64,000 nucleotides of DNA from Coprobacter secundus (lineage in GTDB: Bacteria; Bacteroidota; Bacteroidia; Bacteroidales; Coprobacteraceae). Positions within the stretch are counted from its first letter, which is position 1, and each line of letters opens with the position of its first letter. Of the stretch, positions 54,052 to 63,990 are shown piece by piece. The stretch covers positions 248,001 to 312,000 of the forward strand of contig JTDA01000001.1 in NCBI GenBank assembly GCA_000803105.1, in the 5' to 3' direction. Made by a program: the position numbers and the translations under genes. The notes under the pieces were generated by a model. It had not been told where the DNA came from, searched no databases, and worked only from the letters and a program-made list of their open reading frames with translations.

Positions 54052-55044
54052 ATGAAAGAAACTGTTGTTAGCGGCATACGCTCTACCGGAAATTTACACT
54101 TAGGTAACTATTATGGTGCCCTTCGCAATTTTGTAAAAATGCAATACGAAAATAATTGCTTTTTCTTTATTGCTGATTTACATTCTCTTACGACACATCC
54201 TGACCCTGCACTTCTCCATGTAAATGTCAAAAACATTTTAGCAGAATATCTGGCTGCCGGGCTTGACCCCGAAGCTTCTACTATCTTTATCCAAAGTGAT
54301 GTTCCTGAAATTCCGGAACTATATCTTTTATTGAACATGCATGTATATGTCGGAGAGCTCGAACGTACAGTATCATTTAAAGAAAAAGTACGTAAACAAC
54401 CCGAAAATGTAAATGCAGGATTACTTACTTACCCTACCCTGATGGCTGCGGATATCATGATACATAAAGCGACCAAAGTACCAGTAGGTAAAGATCAGGA
54501 ACAACATTTAGAAATGACTCGAAGATTTTCCCGAAGATTCAACAGTATCTACGGAGTCGAGTATTTCCCCGAACCTACCAGTTATAACTTCGGTGCCGAA
54601 TCCATAAAAATACCCGGTCTAAACGGAACAGGGAAAATGGGTAAATCAGAAGGAAACTGTGTATATCTGATAGATGACGAAAAGACATTACGGAAAAAAG
54701 TGATGCGTGCCGTCACGGATGAAGGTCCGCAAGCCCCCAATTCCCCCAAATCCGAACCGGTTGAAAATCTATTCACTATTCTCAAAATAGTTTCGACACC
54801 CGATACCGTCGAGTATTTTGAAGAAAAATATAATAGCTGCGAAATCCGTTATGGAGATTTGAAGAAACAATTGGCAGAGGATATCCTTAAAGTCACCCTT
54901 CCCATACGTGAACGTATTCTCGATATTCAAAACAATGACGAATACATGAGAAAGGTAGTTAAAGCCGGTGCTGAAAAAGCTCGTGAAAGTGCGGCTAAAA
55001 CACTCCGTGAAGTAAAAGAAATTATGGGTTTCAAAGCATTCTGA
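54052..55044 (+). CDS. trpS: tryptophanyl-tRNA synthetase
   Basis: A 330-residue class I aminoacyl-tRNA synthetase that charges tRNA-Trp. The HIGH-type motif is TGNLHLGNYYGALRN at about residues 12-26 and the KMSKS motif reads GTGKMGKSEGN near residue 195. PVGKDQEQHLEMTRRFSRRF is the conserved tryptophan-binding helix region. Length is standard. No T-box is expected in this phylum and none is seen; the promoter at 53987-54018 gives a short leader of about 30 bases. Confidence 0.97.
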   Translation: MKETVVSGIRSTGNLHLGNYYGALRNFVKMQYENNCFFFIADLHSLTTHPDPALLHVNVKNILAEYLAAGLDPEASTIFIQSDVPEIPELYLLLNMHVYVGELERTVSFKEKVRKQPENVNAGLLTYPTLMAADIMIHKATKVPVGKDQEQHLEMTRRFSRRFNSIYGVEYFPEPTSYNFGAESIKIPGLNGTGKMGKSEGNCVYLIDDEKTLRKKVMRAVTDEGPQAPNSPKSEPVENLFTILKIVSTPDTVEYFEEKYNSCEIRYGDLKKQLAEDILKVTLPIRERILDIQNNDEYMRKVVKAGAEKARESAAKTLREVKEIMGFKAF

Positions 55045-55116
55045 TATCAAGAAATCAAAATAGAAACCTGCCTAAAAGAACAAATTCACCCTAATCTCAA
55101 AGGGAAATCCTAAATA

Positions 55117-55157
55117 AATCCGGAATTTTTCCAATAACATAAGGAAGATTCCGGATT
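55117..55157. other. hairpin in the trpS-MATE intergenic region
   Basis: AATCCGGAAT (55117-55126) pairs with ATTCCGGATT (55148-55157). There is no T-run after it, so it is not a clear intrinsic terminator. The 290 bases 55045-55334 otherwise hold AT-rich sequence with no recognised gene. Confidence 0.4.
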
Positions 55158-55334
55158 ACAGCAAATATAAATCCATAACAATGACATGGTTGATAAAAGA
55201 TAAATCAAAAGTGATGAGAAAAACATATTTTCCAAGAAATAGATTCTCATAACTCCTATCTTTTTATTGTTGCTTCAATATTTCAGTTCATAGAGGAAAA
55301 CATTAAATACCACATTGATTCCATACAATGATTT

Positions 55335-56645
55335 ATGAATAGAAAAATTCTACAGATAGCAATTCCTTCCATAATTTCAAATATTACTGTACCATTATTA
55401 GGCTTAATAGACATTGCTATCGTAGGACATCTGGGTTCTGCGGCTTATATCGGAGCCATTGCTGTAGGAGGATTGATGTTCAACATCATTTATTGGTTAT
55501 TCGGATTTCTTAGAATGGGAACGAGTGGCATGACTTCCCAAGCATACGGAAAAAGAGATTTGAATGAAGTTACTCGAATACTGATTCGAGCCATCGGAAC
55601 AGGCTTTTGCATTTCTTTCCTGATGATTATACTTCAATACCCCATACAAAAACTTGCATTTACATTCATCGATGCTCCCCACGACGTTCAAGAATTGGCG
55701 ATTGCCTATTTCAGCATTTGCATATGGGGAGCACCAGCAGTATTAGGTTTATATGGGTTCTCCGGCTGGTTTATCGGAATGCAAAACTCTCGTTTTCCCA
55801 TGTTTATCGCAATAGCCCAAAATATTATCAACATCATAGCCAGCCTTAGCTTCGTATTCTCCCTGAAAATGAAAGTAGAAGGGGTCGCCTTAGGTACACT
55901 AATCGCTCAGTATGCAGGTCTAATCATGGCATTCTCTCTATGGAACCGTTTCTACGGAAAATTGAAAATCAGAATTTTATGGTCTGAGATAATCCAGAAA
56001 GGTGCTATAAAAAAATTCTTTCAAACAAATAACGACATATTCTTTCGTACACTCTGTCTGGTAACAGTCACCACATTCTTCACCTCAACCGGAGCAAAAC
56101 AGGGGGATATCATACTTGCTGTCAATACTTTATTAATGCAATTATTTACACTGTTTTCATATATCATGGACGGATTTGCATATGCCGGCGAAGCTCTCGC
56201 CGGCAAATATATCGGAGCCAACAACAAAACCGCATTCAAAAAAATGATTCGGCTGTTGTTCATTTGGGGAATTGCCTTATCTCTCGCATTCACTCTATTA
56301 TATGGCATCGGTGGCAAAGATTTCCTCAGACTACTGACAAATGACACATCTGTAATCATAGCATCTGAAAATTATTTTTACTGGGCTCTGGTCATACCTG
56401 CCGCCGGATTTTCAGCATTTTTATGGGATGGTATATTTATCGGAGCTACTGCTACACGGCAGATGTTATATGCGATGTTAGTATCGTCAACAGCTTTCTT
56501 TCTACTTTATTATTCCTTATACCATACATTGGGAAATCATGCTTTATGGTTAGCATTTATCTTGTATCTTTCCCTCCGAGGTATTATGCAAAGCATCATT
56601 TTCTATAAAACAAAATTTTTTCCTCAAGTTTCTAAAAAAGGCTGA
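55335..56645 (+). CDS. MATE family efflux transporter
   Basis: A 436-residue inner-membrane protein with about 12 hydrophobic segments. The N-terminal IPSIISNITVPLLGLIDIAIVGHLGSAAYIG is broken here by length limits but is read at residues 9-40; its VGHLGSAAYIGAIAVGG part is the DinF/MATE signature. It exports drugs or other organic cations in exchange for H+ or Na+. Its end overlaps the convergent Nramp gene by 14 bases (56632-56645). Confidence 0.9.
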   Translation: MNRKILQIAIPSIISNITVPLLGLIDIAIVGHLGSAAYIGAIAVGGLMFNIIYWLFGFLRMGTSGMTSQAYGKRDLNEVTRILIRAIGTGFCISFLMIILQYPIQKLAFTFIDAPHDVQELAIAYFSICIWGAPAVLGLYGFSGWFIGMQNSRFPMFIAIAQNIINIIASLSFVFSLKMKVEGVALGTLIAQYAGLIMAFSLWNRFYGKLKIRILWSEIIQKGAIKKFFQTNNDIFFRTLCLVTVTTFFTSTGAKQGDIILAVNTLLMQLFTLFSYIMDGFAYAGEALAGKYIGANNKTAFKKMIRLLFIWGIALSLAFTLLYGIGGKDFLRLLTNDTSVIIASENYFYWALVIPAAGFSAFLWDGIFIGATATRQMLYAMLVSSTAFFLLYYSLYHTLGNHALWLAFILYLSLRGIMQSIIFYKTKFFPQVSKKG

Positions 56646-57885
56646 TAAGCAAAGCTATGTTAAGTACTGTGACCATAGTCCCCAACAACAACAAAATAAT
56701 TGTCGTTGACAACTTATTGACATGCTTACCCATCACTTTCCGTGAAGAAGTCAGATAAATTTGAGTAAAAACGGTTATAGGCAATTGCACGCTCAATAAC
56801 ATCTGAGAGATAATAAGCCCCTTAAAAGGATCTCCGATAAAAAATATAATTAATAAAGCCGGAATAAAAGAAAGCAATGTTCCCAACTTTGTATGTAAAT
56901 CTTTAGGGCTATATGCCTCACCAAAGAAACCGGCAAAGACAGAAGCTCCTGCTATTCCTGATGTAATCGTAGATGATATACCGGCAAACAATAATGCTAC
57001 AGCAAAAATGACTCCGGCACTATTTCCTACCAATGGAGTCAATAAATCTTGTGCCTGGCTCAATTCTTCGACCTGAATATTTTTACTAAAAAAGGCCGAG
57101 GCCGCCAATATAATCATCGCCGAATTTATCGCCCACCCGATTACCATAGAAAACAGTGTGTCAAAGAACTCATATTTCAACTGTTTATTTATAACTTTTT
57201 CATCTTCCAGATTCCATTCCCGACTTTGGATAACTTCTGAATGTAAAAACAAATTATGAGGCATCACGACCGCTCCAAGCACACTCATAATAATAAGCAA
57301 AGAATTATCAGGAAAAGTCGGAGTAACCCACGACTTCACCGCCTCTCCCCAGCTGACATCCACCAAAAACAGCTCATACAAAAAAGACAGGCCGATAATA
57401 GAAACAAAGGTTATAATCCAACGTTCGATCTTACTATACGTATTGGTCAATAACATAACGATTGAAACTATGGTTATAATAACAGACCCTGCCTTTATAG
57501 GAATACTGAACAACATCTGCAATGCAATAGCTCCTCCCAAAATCTCTGCCAAAGAAGTAGATATACTTGCCAACATTGCAGAGCCCAATATCGGCACAGA
57601 TAAAGGCCGACGAATATACTTTGTCGTCGCTTCGGCCAGACAAAGCCCGGTAACAATTCCCAAATGTGCTACATTGTGCTGAATAATAATCAACATAACA
57701 GACGAAAAAGTAACCACCCACAACAAAGCATACCCAAAAGTAGAACCTGCAGCCAAGTTGGTAGCCCAATTTCCCGGATCTATAAATCCGACTGTCACCA
57801 ACAAACCCGGTCCAATATATTTCAGTAAATCAAGAGCTCCCGATTTCGGGTTATGATTTATTTTCAGTTTATCCCAGAATTTCAT
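56632..57885 (-). CDS. mntH: Nramp family divalent metal (Mn2+/Fe2+) transporter
   Basis: A 417-residue transporter with about 11 membrane helices. The metal-binding DPGN motif in helix 1 reads FIDPGNWATNLAAGS (about residues 35-49) and the helix 6 site reads VVMPHNLFLHSEVI near residue 205. Both are intact and predict Mn2+ or Fe2+ uptake with protons. It starts 36 bases after the CDF gene on the same strand. Its end overlaps the MATE gene by 14 bases on the opposite strand. Confidence 0.93.
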   Translation of the reverse strand: MKFWDKLKINHNPKSGALDLLKYIGPGLLVTVGFIDPGNWATNLAAGSTFGYALLWVVTFSSVMLIIIQHNVAHLGIVTGLCLAEATTKYIRRPLSVPILGSAMLASISTSLAEILGGAIALQMLFSIPIKAGSVIITIVSIVMLLTNTYSKIERWIITFVSIIGLSFLYELFLVDVSWGEAVKSWVTPTFPDNSLLIIMSVLGAVVMPHNLFLHSEVIQSREWNLEDEKVINKQLKYEFFDTLFSMVIGWAINSAMIILAASAFFSKNIQVEELSQAQDLLTPLVGNSAGVIFAVALLFAGISSTITSGIAGASVFAGFFGEAYSPKDLHTKLGTLLSFIPALLIIFFIGDPFKGLIISQMLLSVQLPITVFTQIYLTSSRKVMGKHVNKLSTTIILLLLGTMVTVLNIALLISLF

Positions 57886-57921
57886 TTTATTCCAATATTA
57901 CATATTCATTATCAATAACTC

Positions 57922-58827
57922 CTAACAACATTTATGGTCACAATGCTCACTGTCCAACTCCAATTCTAATGTCGCATGCTGTATATTATGCTCATACAAT
58001 TCCTCTTTTAACTTATGCTTCAACTCTTCCATATTCTCTGTAGAACGTACGACAATATGTGCCGTAAGAGCATTCTGCGTAGTGCTGATACCCCAAATAT
58101 GCAAATGATGTACATCTTCAACTTCTTCATTACGAAGCAATACACCCTTTATCTCATCCAAATTTATATCTACTGGAACACCGTCTAAAGATAGCCGCAA
58201 GCTATCATGCAACAAGCCCCATGTCGAATAAAGGATAACAATTGCCACAACAATCCCTATAATCGGGTCTACAAAATACCAATGAGTATATTCTATAACA
58301 ACACCTGAAATAAGTACACCTACCGATACTAAAGTATCGGCCGCCATATGCAGATAAGCCCCCTTAATATTCAGGTCACTTCCCTTTTGTCGGAAAAGTA
58401 AAAAAGCTGTAAAGGCATTGATTATAATCCCTGCACCGGCTACCCAGGCAATCGCATTCCCAGCTATCGGTTCCGGATGTCTTATCTTGACAATACTTTC
58501 CGACAAAATCATTCCCACTGCCACCAGCAGAATAACAGCATTCAATAGAGATACAAGTATCGAACTTTTCTTATACCCATAAGTATATTCAGATGTCGGT
58601 TTCATTTGTACTAACCGAAATGCAAGCAGAGCCAATATCAAGCTGATAACATCGCTTAAATTATGTCCTGCATCCGATAATAAAGCCAAAGAATCATAAT
58701 AAAACCCTGCTATGGCCTCAATGACAACAAACAAAGTATTCAATATAATCCCTATCACCAAGGCAGAATTTATACTCTCGATATTGTGCGTATGCTGGTG
58801 TGCATGATGTTTATGATTATGTGCCAT
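57922..58827 (-). CDS. cation diffusion facilitator (zinc-type) transporter
   Basis: A 301-residue inner-membrane cation efflux protein with six membrane helices. It has a histidine-rich start (HNHKHHAHQHTH), the helix 2 metal site SDAGHNLSDV and the helix 5 site HMAADTLVS, and a C-terminal domain (about 205-301) ending HCDHKCC. The HxxxD pairs favour zinc. It would remove Zn2+ or a similar ion. It is followed by the Nramp gene 36 bases later, so uptake and efflux of divalent metals are encoded together. Confidence 0.93.
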   Translation of the reverse strand: MAHNHKHHAHQHTHNIESINSALVIGIILNTLFVVIEAIAGFYYDSLALLSDAGHNLSDVISLILALLAFRLVQMKPTSEYTYGYKKSSILVSLLNAVILLVAVGMILSESIVKIRHPEPIAGNAIAWVAGAGIIINAFTAFLLFRQKGSDLNIKGAYLHMAADTLVSVGVLISGVVIEYTHWYFVDPIIGIVVAIVILYSTWGLLHDSLRLSLDGVPVDINLDEIKGVLLRNEEVEDVHHLHIWGISTTQNALTAHIVVRSTENMEELKHKLKEELYEHNIQHATLELELDSEHCDHKCC

Positions 58828-58912
58828 ACCGATTATTCTCTTTTTATAAATTCATGTTAAAGGTCGTGCTTTTTATTGAAACCAGCAATACCTTACCATA
58901 GGGATTATCTTA

Positions 58913-59539
58913 TCAAAGTAAACAATTAATGCGCCTCTGAATCTCCGAATAACGAGTATAGCCATTCGATATCGGATGTACTCCTCCTATAAAGTCGACA
59001 AAAAGCAAACTGGGATACTCGTAAGTCAGAGATCTCGCTTCCGAGAAACGTTCTTTTGTCAATAATTTTATCTCATCAGAATACTGATAATATAAAAATT
59101 CTTCGGGAGATAATTCAAGACGCCGGGACAATTGTTCATAAACCGACTTATCAGATAAATCTTTCCCTTCATAGTAGAATGCTCGCAACAGCAAATTACA
59201 AAACGCCAGCGACAAATGACGCCAATATTTATCTATCGTTGTAATTGCCATGGCCGGGATTTCACTGTCGAATATTCTGGATGTATCGTTTATCAAATTA
59301 AAAAAATTATTACCGAAAACCACTTCTGTTATATCCGACACCTTGCGTGCCTGATACTTCAACATGCGAGCCAACTCCGGTGTGGCATTCCGCCTGTTAT
59401 TTTCACTCCACATACCGACCGGCAAAATTTTAAAATCCAAACGATGGTGGTATGTTTCATATACATGATTTATTATAAGTTCATTGCCGTAACACCAGAT
59501 ACAATACGGATCAATTATATATACCAGTTTGCTTTTCAT
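58913..59539 (-). CDS. DsbA family protein (FrnE-like, cytosolic)
   Basis: A 208-residue thioredoxin-fold protein with a CIWC active-site pair in IDPYCIWCYGNELI near residue 13, no signal peptide, and an inserted helical domain (about 50-155). It resembles the DsbA-like FrnE group, which act as cytosolic oxidoreductases. I prefer the ATG at 59539 over the upstream TTG at 59560. It lies between the rpoC terminator and the CDF gene. Its partner is unknown. Confidence 0.83.
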   Translation of the reverse strand: MKSKLVYIIDPYCIWCYGNELIINHVYETYHHRLDFKILPVGMWSENNRRNATPELARMLKYQARKVSDITEVVFGNNFFNLINDTSRIFDSEIPAMAITTIDKYWRHLSLAFCNLLLRAFYYEGKDLSDKSVYEQLSRRLELSPEEFLYYQYSDEIKLLTKERFSEARSLTYEYPSLLFVDFIGGVHPISNGYTRYSEIQRRINCLL

Positions 59540-59589
59540 TGTTCTTTTTTGATATAACAAGAAAAAAGCCAGAAGGTTTCATTAAACAA

Positions 59590-59620
59590 CAAAGGTGCGC
59601 TCAGATAAAGCGCACCTTCA
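59590..59620 (-). terminator. terminator after rpoC
   Basis: AAGGTGCGCT (59592-59601) pairs fully with AGCGCACCTT (59609-59618) around a 7-base loop. On the minus strand it is followed by TGTTGTTTAATG, moderately T-rich. It lies between the rpoC stop and the DsbA-family gene. Confidence 0.75.
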
Positions 59621-59649
59621 TTAATATATTTCAGAACAACAGATTCTTA

Positions 59650-62600
59650 TTAAAAATCCGTTACATTCTTACGATTGGCAAAAACTCGGTCAAACTCTTC
59701 CTTAGAACCAACTATAATCTTGTCGAATTCACGCTGGCCTGTACCGGCAGGTATTAAATGTCCACAAATCACATTTTCTTTCATACCTTCGAGCCTGTCA
59801 ACTTTACCATTAATAGCAGCCTCATTAAGAACTTTTGTGGTTTCCTGGAACGAAGCGGCCGACATAAAGCTGGATGTCTGCAATGCAGCCCGAGTTATAC
59901 CTTGCAAAATCTGGTTAGAAGTTGCCGGAATGGCATCCCGCACTTCCACCAATTTCATATCACGGCGCTTTAACATCGAGTTTTCATCACGCAACTTACG
60001 AGGAGTTACAATCTGGCCCGGCTTCAACGTCTGAGAATCACCGGCATCTACAACAACCTTTTTGCCCCATATGCGGTCATTTTCTTCCATGAAATCATGT
60101 TTGTCAACCACCTGTTGCTCCAAGAAGCGAGTATCACCCGGATCGATAATCTCAACTTTACGCATCATTTGACGTACAATTACCTCAAAATGCTTATCGT
60201 TGATTTTCACACCTTGTAAGCGATATACATCCTGCACTTCGTTCACAATATATTCCTGTACAGCCGTCGGTCCCTTGATTGCCAAAATATCAGAAGGAGT
60301 CACCGCACCGTCAGATAACGGAGTTCCGGCACGAACATAGTCGTTTTCCTGTACCAATATTTGTTTTGACAGAGGAACCAGATATTTCTGTACTTGACCG
60401 GTCTTGGATGTTACTGCAATCTCACGATTACCCCGTTTTACCTTTCCGAAAGTCACTTCTCCGTCAATTTCTGACACAACTGCCGGATTAGACGGGTTAC
60501 GGGCTTCGAACAATTCTGTAACACGAGGAAGACCACCGGTGATATCACCCGCTTTACCCACTGCACGCGGTATTTTCACGAATACTTCTCCAGAACGGAG
60601 TGCACTGTTCTCATCTACCATTAAGTGAGCACCTACGGGCAAAGAATAGGTCTTCAGTACCTGACCATTCTCATCAACGATATTTGCAGATGGAACACGG
60701 GCACGGTCTTTAGACTCGATAATGATTTTCTCACGCAACCCGGTCTGCTCATCCGATTCTACTTTATAGGTTACCCCCTCAACTACATTCTCGAATTTCA
60801 CTTTACCCGAAACTTCCGATACGATAACGGCATTGAAAGGGTCCCACTCGCAGACAACATCACCTTTCTTCAATTCTGCGCCACTGTTAAAGAACAGTTT
60901 AGAACCATAAGGGATATTTGTCGTCGTCAGTACAATCTTAGTATTAGGATCAATAATACGCATTTCAGCCAAACGGCCTACGACAATCATTACCTTCTTT
61001 CCTGTCTCATCTATGCTGTCAACGGTACGTAACTCATCGATTTCGAGAATACCGTCATAACGTGACGTCACATTCGATACAGCTGCAATATTAGAAGCGA
61101 TACCACCGACATGGAAAGTACGCAAAGTCAACTGAGTACCCGGCTCACCGATAGACTGTGCAGCAATGACACCGACAGCTTCACCTTTCTGTACCAATCT
61201 ACTGGTAGATAAATTACGTCCATAACACTTAGCACAAACACCTTTCTTCGATTCACAAGTCAATACCGAACGGATTTCCACTCTTTCGATGGGAGATTCT
61301 TGTATTTTTTGTGCAATATCTTCTGTAATTTCATCACCGGCATGAACCAATATTTCTCCTGTTAACGGATGTTGTACATCATGTACAGATACACGTCCCA
61401 GAATTCTCTCATATAAAGAAGCTACAACCTCTTCATTATTCTTGATTTCCGTACAAACAAGTCCTCGCAATGTTCCACAGTCTTCTTCGTGAATAATCAC
61501 ATCATGTGCAACATCGACCAGACGACGAGTCAAATAACCAGCGTCAGCAGTTTTCAAAGCAGTATCGGCCAAACCTTTACGAGCACCGTGAGTAGAGATA
61601 AAATACTCCAACACCGACAAGCCCTCTTTGAAGTTTGCCAAAATCGGGTTTTCAATAATCTGTCCGCCTTCAGCACCAGATTTTTGAGGCTTCGCCATCA
61701 AACCACGCATACCGGACAACTGACGAATCTGTTCCTTAGAACCACGAGCACCGGAATCCAACATCATATATACAGAATTGAATCCCTGATTATCGCTCGA
61801 CAACTGCTTCATCAGAATATTAGACAGTTTCGAGTTTACGTGAGTCCAAGTATCGATAATCTGGTTATAACGTTCATTATAAGTAATGAAACCCATGTTA
61901 TAATTGGCCATGATTTGCTCCACTTCGGCATAACCTTCGTTTACCAAAGCTTCTTTTTCGGGTGGAATAATCACGTCGGCAAGATTAAACGACAAGCCGC
62001 CTTTAAATGCCATCTTATAACCTAAATCCTTGATATCATCCAAGAACTGGGCAGCACGAGTTACACCACATACTTTGATAACGTTACCGATAATATCACG
62101 AAGAGATTTCTTGGAAAGTATCTCATTAATATATCCTACTTCTGCTGGTACAATCTCATTTACAAGAACACGCCCCACTGATGTTTCGCGAAGAACTTCT
62201 ACGATATTGCCGTTTTCATCCAAGTCTTTTACCATCACCTTCACTTTCGAGTGAAGTGTAACCTTGCCCTCGTTATAAGCTATCTCAGCCTCTTCCGGGC
62301 CATAGAATACAAGGCCTTCGCCTTTAGCTCCCGGACGAAGTTTCGTAATATAGTACAATCCTAATACCATATCCTGAGAAGGTACGGTGATAGGTGCACC
62401 ATTAGCCGGATTAAGAATATTATGAGCCCCCAACATCAACATCTGAGCCTCAAGAATAGCTTCATTACCCAATGGCAAGTGTACAGCCATCTGGTCACCA
62501 TCGAAGTCAGCGTTAAATGCCGTACATGCCAATGGATGTAACTGTATAGCTTTACCCTCAATCATTTTGGGCTGGAACGCCTGAATACCCAAACGGTGCA

Positions 62601-63918
62601 ACGTCGGTGCACGGTTCAACAACACAGGGTGACCTTTCATTACATGTTCAAGAATATCCCAAACGACCGGCTCCTTGCGATCGACAATCTTCTTGGCCGA
62701 CTTCACGGTCTTTACAATACCGCGTTCGATTAGTTTCCGTATAACAAAAGGCTTATATAATTCGGCAGCCATATTCTTAGGCAAACCGCACTCATGCATT
62801 TTAAGTTCGGGACCTACGACGATAACCGAACGAGCCGAGTAGTCGACACGTTTACCCAATAAGTTCTGACGGAAACGTCCTTGTTTTCCTTTCAAACTAT
62901 CAGACAAAGATTTCAAGGGACGATTTGCATCCGTCTTGACCGCACTCGATTTACGAGAATTATCCAATAACGAATCGACAGCCTCCTGAAGCATACGTTT
63001 TTCATTACGCAAAATAACTTCCGGAGCTTTGATTTCCATCAATCGTTTCAGACGGTTGTTACGTATGATAACACGACGATAAAGGTCATTCAAATCAGAT
63101 GTAGCGAAACGGCCTCCGTCCAGAGGAACAAGAGGGCGCAATTCGGGAGGAATCACCGGAACGACTTTCAGAATCATCCATTCAGGACGATTACGCATTT
63201 TCGATGCACGGAACGACTCTACCACTTGCAGACGCTTCAAAGCCTCACTTTTACGTTGTTGCGAACCATCTGTATTGGCACGATGACGCAGCTCATAAGA
63301 AAGTTCATCCAAATCAAGACGGGCTAATAAATCATAAATAGCCTCAGCACCCATTTTTGCAATAAACTTCTCGGGATCAGTATCATCAAGCAATTGATTG
63401 TCTTTAGGTAGATTATCAAGTACTTCCAGATATTCTTCTTCAGACAATAAGTCATAAACGGCCAAACTGTCTCTTTTTACCCCCGGCTGTATTACGACAT
63501 AACGCTCATAATAAATAATTGCATCAAGTTTCTTCGTAGGTAATCCGAGTAAATAACCGATTTTGTTGGGAAGAGAACGGAAATACCAGATATGAGCAAC
63601 TGGAACGACGAGCTGAATATGTCCCATCCGTTCGCGACGTACTTTCTTTTCCGTAACCTCAACACCACAACGGTCGCAGACAATGCCTTTATAACGAATA
63701 CGTTTGTATTTACCGCAATGGCATTCATAGTCTTTTACCGGACCGAATATACGTTCACAAAACAAACCGTCACGCTCAGGCTTGTATGTACGATAGTTGA
63801 TGGTTTCGGGTTTCAAGACTTCACCGCTCGAATTTTCCAAAATCTCTTCTGGAGATGCTAATCCGATTGAAATCTTTGAAAAGTTACTCTTTATCTTGTT
63901 ATCTTTTCTAAAAGCCAT
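59650..63918 (-). CDS. rpoC: DNA-directed RNA polymerase subunit beta'
   Basis: A 1,422-residue RNA polymerase subunit. The N-terminal zinc site is CHCGKYKRIRYKGIVCDRCG, the catalytic metal loop is FNADFDGDQMAVHLPLG at about residues 467-483, and the second zinc site is CESKKGVCAKCYGRN near residue 890. The lid, rudder and bridge helix regions are continuous with no break. Length is normal for Bacteroidetes. It begins at an ATG at 63918; rpoB is expected upstream beyond the window edge. The last gene of its operon appears to be rpoC itself, given the terminator at 59590-59620. Confidence 0.98.
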   Translation of the reverse strand: MAFRKDNKIKSNFSKISIGLASPEEILENSSGEVLKPETINYRTYKPERDGLFCERIFGPVKDYECHCGKYKRIRYKGIVCDRCGVEVTEKKVRRERMGHIQLVVPVAHIWYFRSLPNKIGYLLGLPTKKLDAIIYYERYVVIQPGVKRDSLAVYDLLSEEEYLEVLDNLPKDNQLLDDTDPEKFIAKMGAEAIYDLLARLDLDELSYELRHRANTDGSQQRKSEALKRLQVVESFRASKMRNRPEWMILKVVPVIPPELRPLVPLDGGRFATSDLNDLYRRVIIRNNRLKRLMEIKAPEVILRNEKRMLQEAVDSLLDNSRKSSAVKTDANRPLKSLSDSLKGKQGRFRQNLLGKRVDYSARSVIVVGPELKMHECGLPKNMAAELYKPFVIRKLIERGIVKTVKSAKKIVDRKEPVVWDILEHVMKGHPVLLNRAPTLHRLGIQAFQPKMIEGKAIQLHPLACTAFNADFDGDQMAVHLPLGNEAILEAQMLMLGAHNILNPANGAPITVPSQDMVLGLYYITKLRPGAKGEGLVFYGPEEAEIAYNEGKVTLHSKVKVMVKDLDENGNIVEVLRETSVGRVLVNEIVPAEVGYINEILSKKSLRDIIGNVIKVCGVTRAAQFLDDIKDLGYKMAFKGGLSFNLADVIIPPEKEALVNEGYAEVEQIMANYNMGFITYNERYNQIIDTWTHVNSKLSNILMKQLSSDNQGFNSVYMMLDSGARGSKEQIRQLSGMRGLMAKPQKSGAEGGQIIENPILANFKEGLSVLEYFISTHGARKGLADTALKTADAGYLTRRLVDVAHDVIIHEEDCGTLRGLVCTEIKNNEEVVASLYERILGRVSVHDVQHPLTGEILVHAGDEITEDIAQKIQESPIERVEIRSVLTCESKKGVCAKCYGRNLSTSRLVQKGEAVGVIAAQSIGEPGTQLTLRTFHVGGIASNIAAVSNVTSRYDGILEIDELRTVDSIDETGKKVMIVVGRLAEMRIIDPNTKIVLTTTNIPYGSKLFFNSGAELKKGDVVCEWDPFNAVIVSEVSGKVKFENVVEGVTYKVESDEQTGLREKIIIESKDRARVPSANIVDENGQVLKTYSLPVGAHLMVDENSALRSGEVFVKIPRAVGKAGDITGGLPRVTELFEARNPSNPAVVSEIDGEVTFGKVKRGNREIAVTSKTGQVQKYLVPLSKQILVQENDYVRAGTPLSDGAVTPSDILAIKGPTAVQEYIVNEVQDVYRLQGVKINDKHFEVIVRQMMRKVEIIDPGDTRFLEQQVVDKHDFMEENDRIWGKKVVVDAGDSQTLKPGQIVTPRKLRDENSMLKRRDMKLVEVRDAIPATSNQILQGITRAALQTSSFMSAASFQETTKVLNEAAINGKVDRLEGMKENVICGHLIPAGTGQREFDKIIVGSKEEFDRVFANRKNVTDF

Positions 63919-63950
63919 AAATTAAATTTATAAAGAGTTATAAGAATTTC

Positions 63951-63990
63951 AGTGTGTCAGTTTCTCTTTCAGAGAAATACTGACAACACT
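63951..63990 (-). other. hairpin upstream of rpoC
   Basis: AGTGTGTCAG (63951-63960), TTTCTCT, a three-base loop and AGAGAAATACTGACAACACT (63971-63990) form a long imperfect stem just before rpoC, in the expected rpoB-rpoC spacer. On the minus strand it is not followed by a T-run. It may be an RNA processing or attenuation element, or chance. Confidence 0.35.

Noticed and set aside
61489..62025. A 178-codon open frame on the plus strand inside rpoC
   Set aside because: It lies fully antisense to the conserved RNA polymerase coding sequence and its translation shows no family features.
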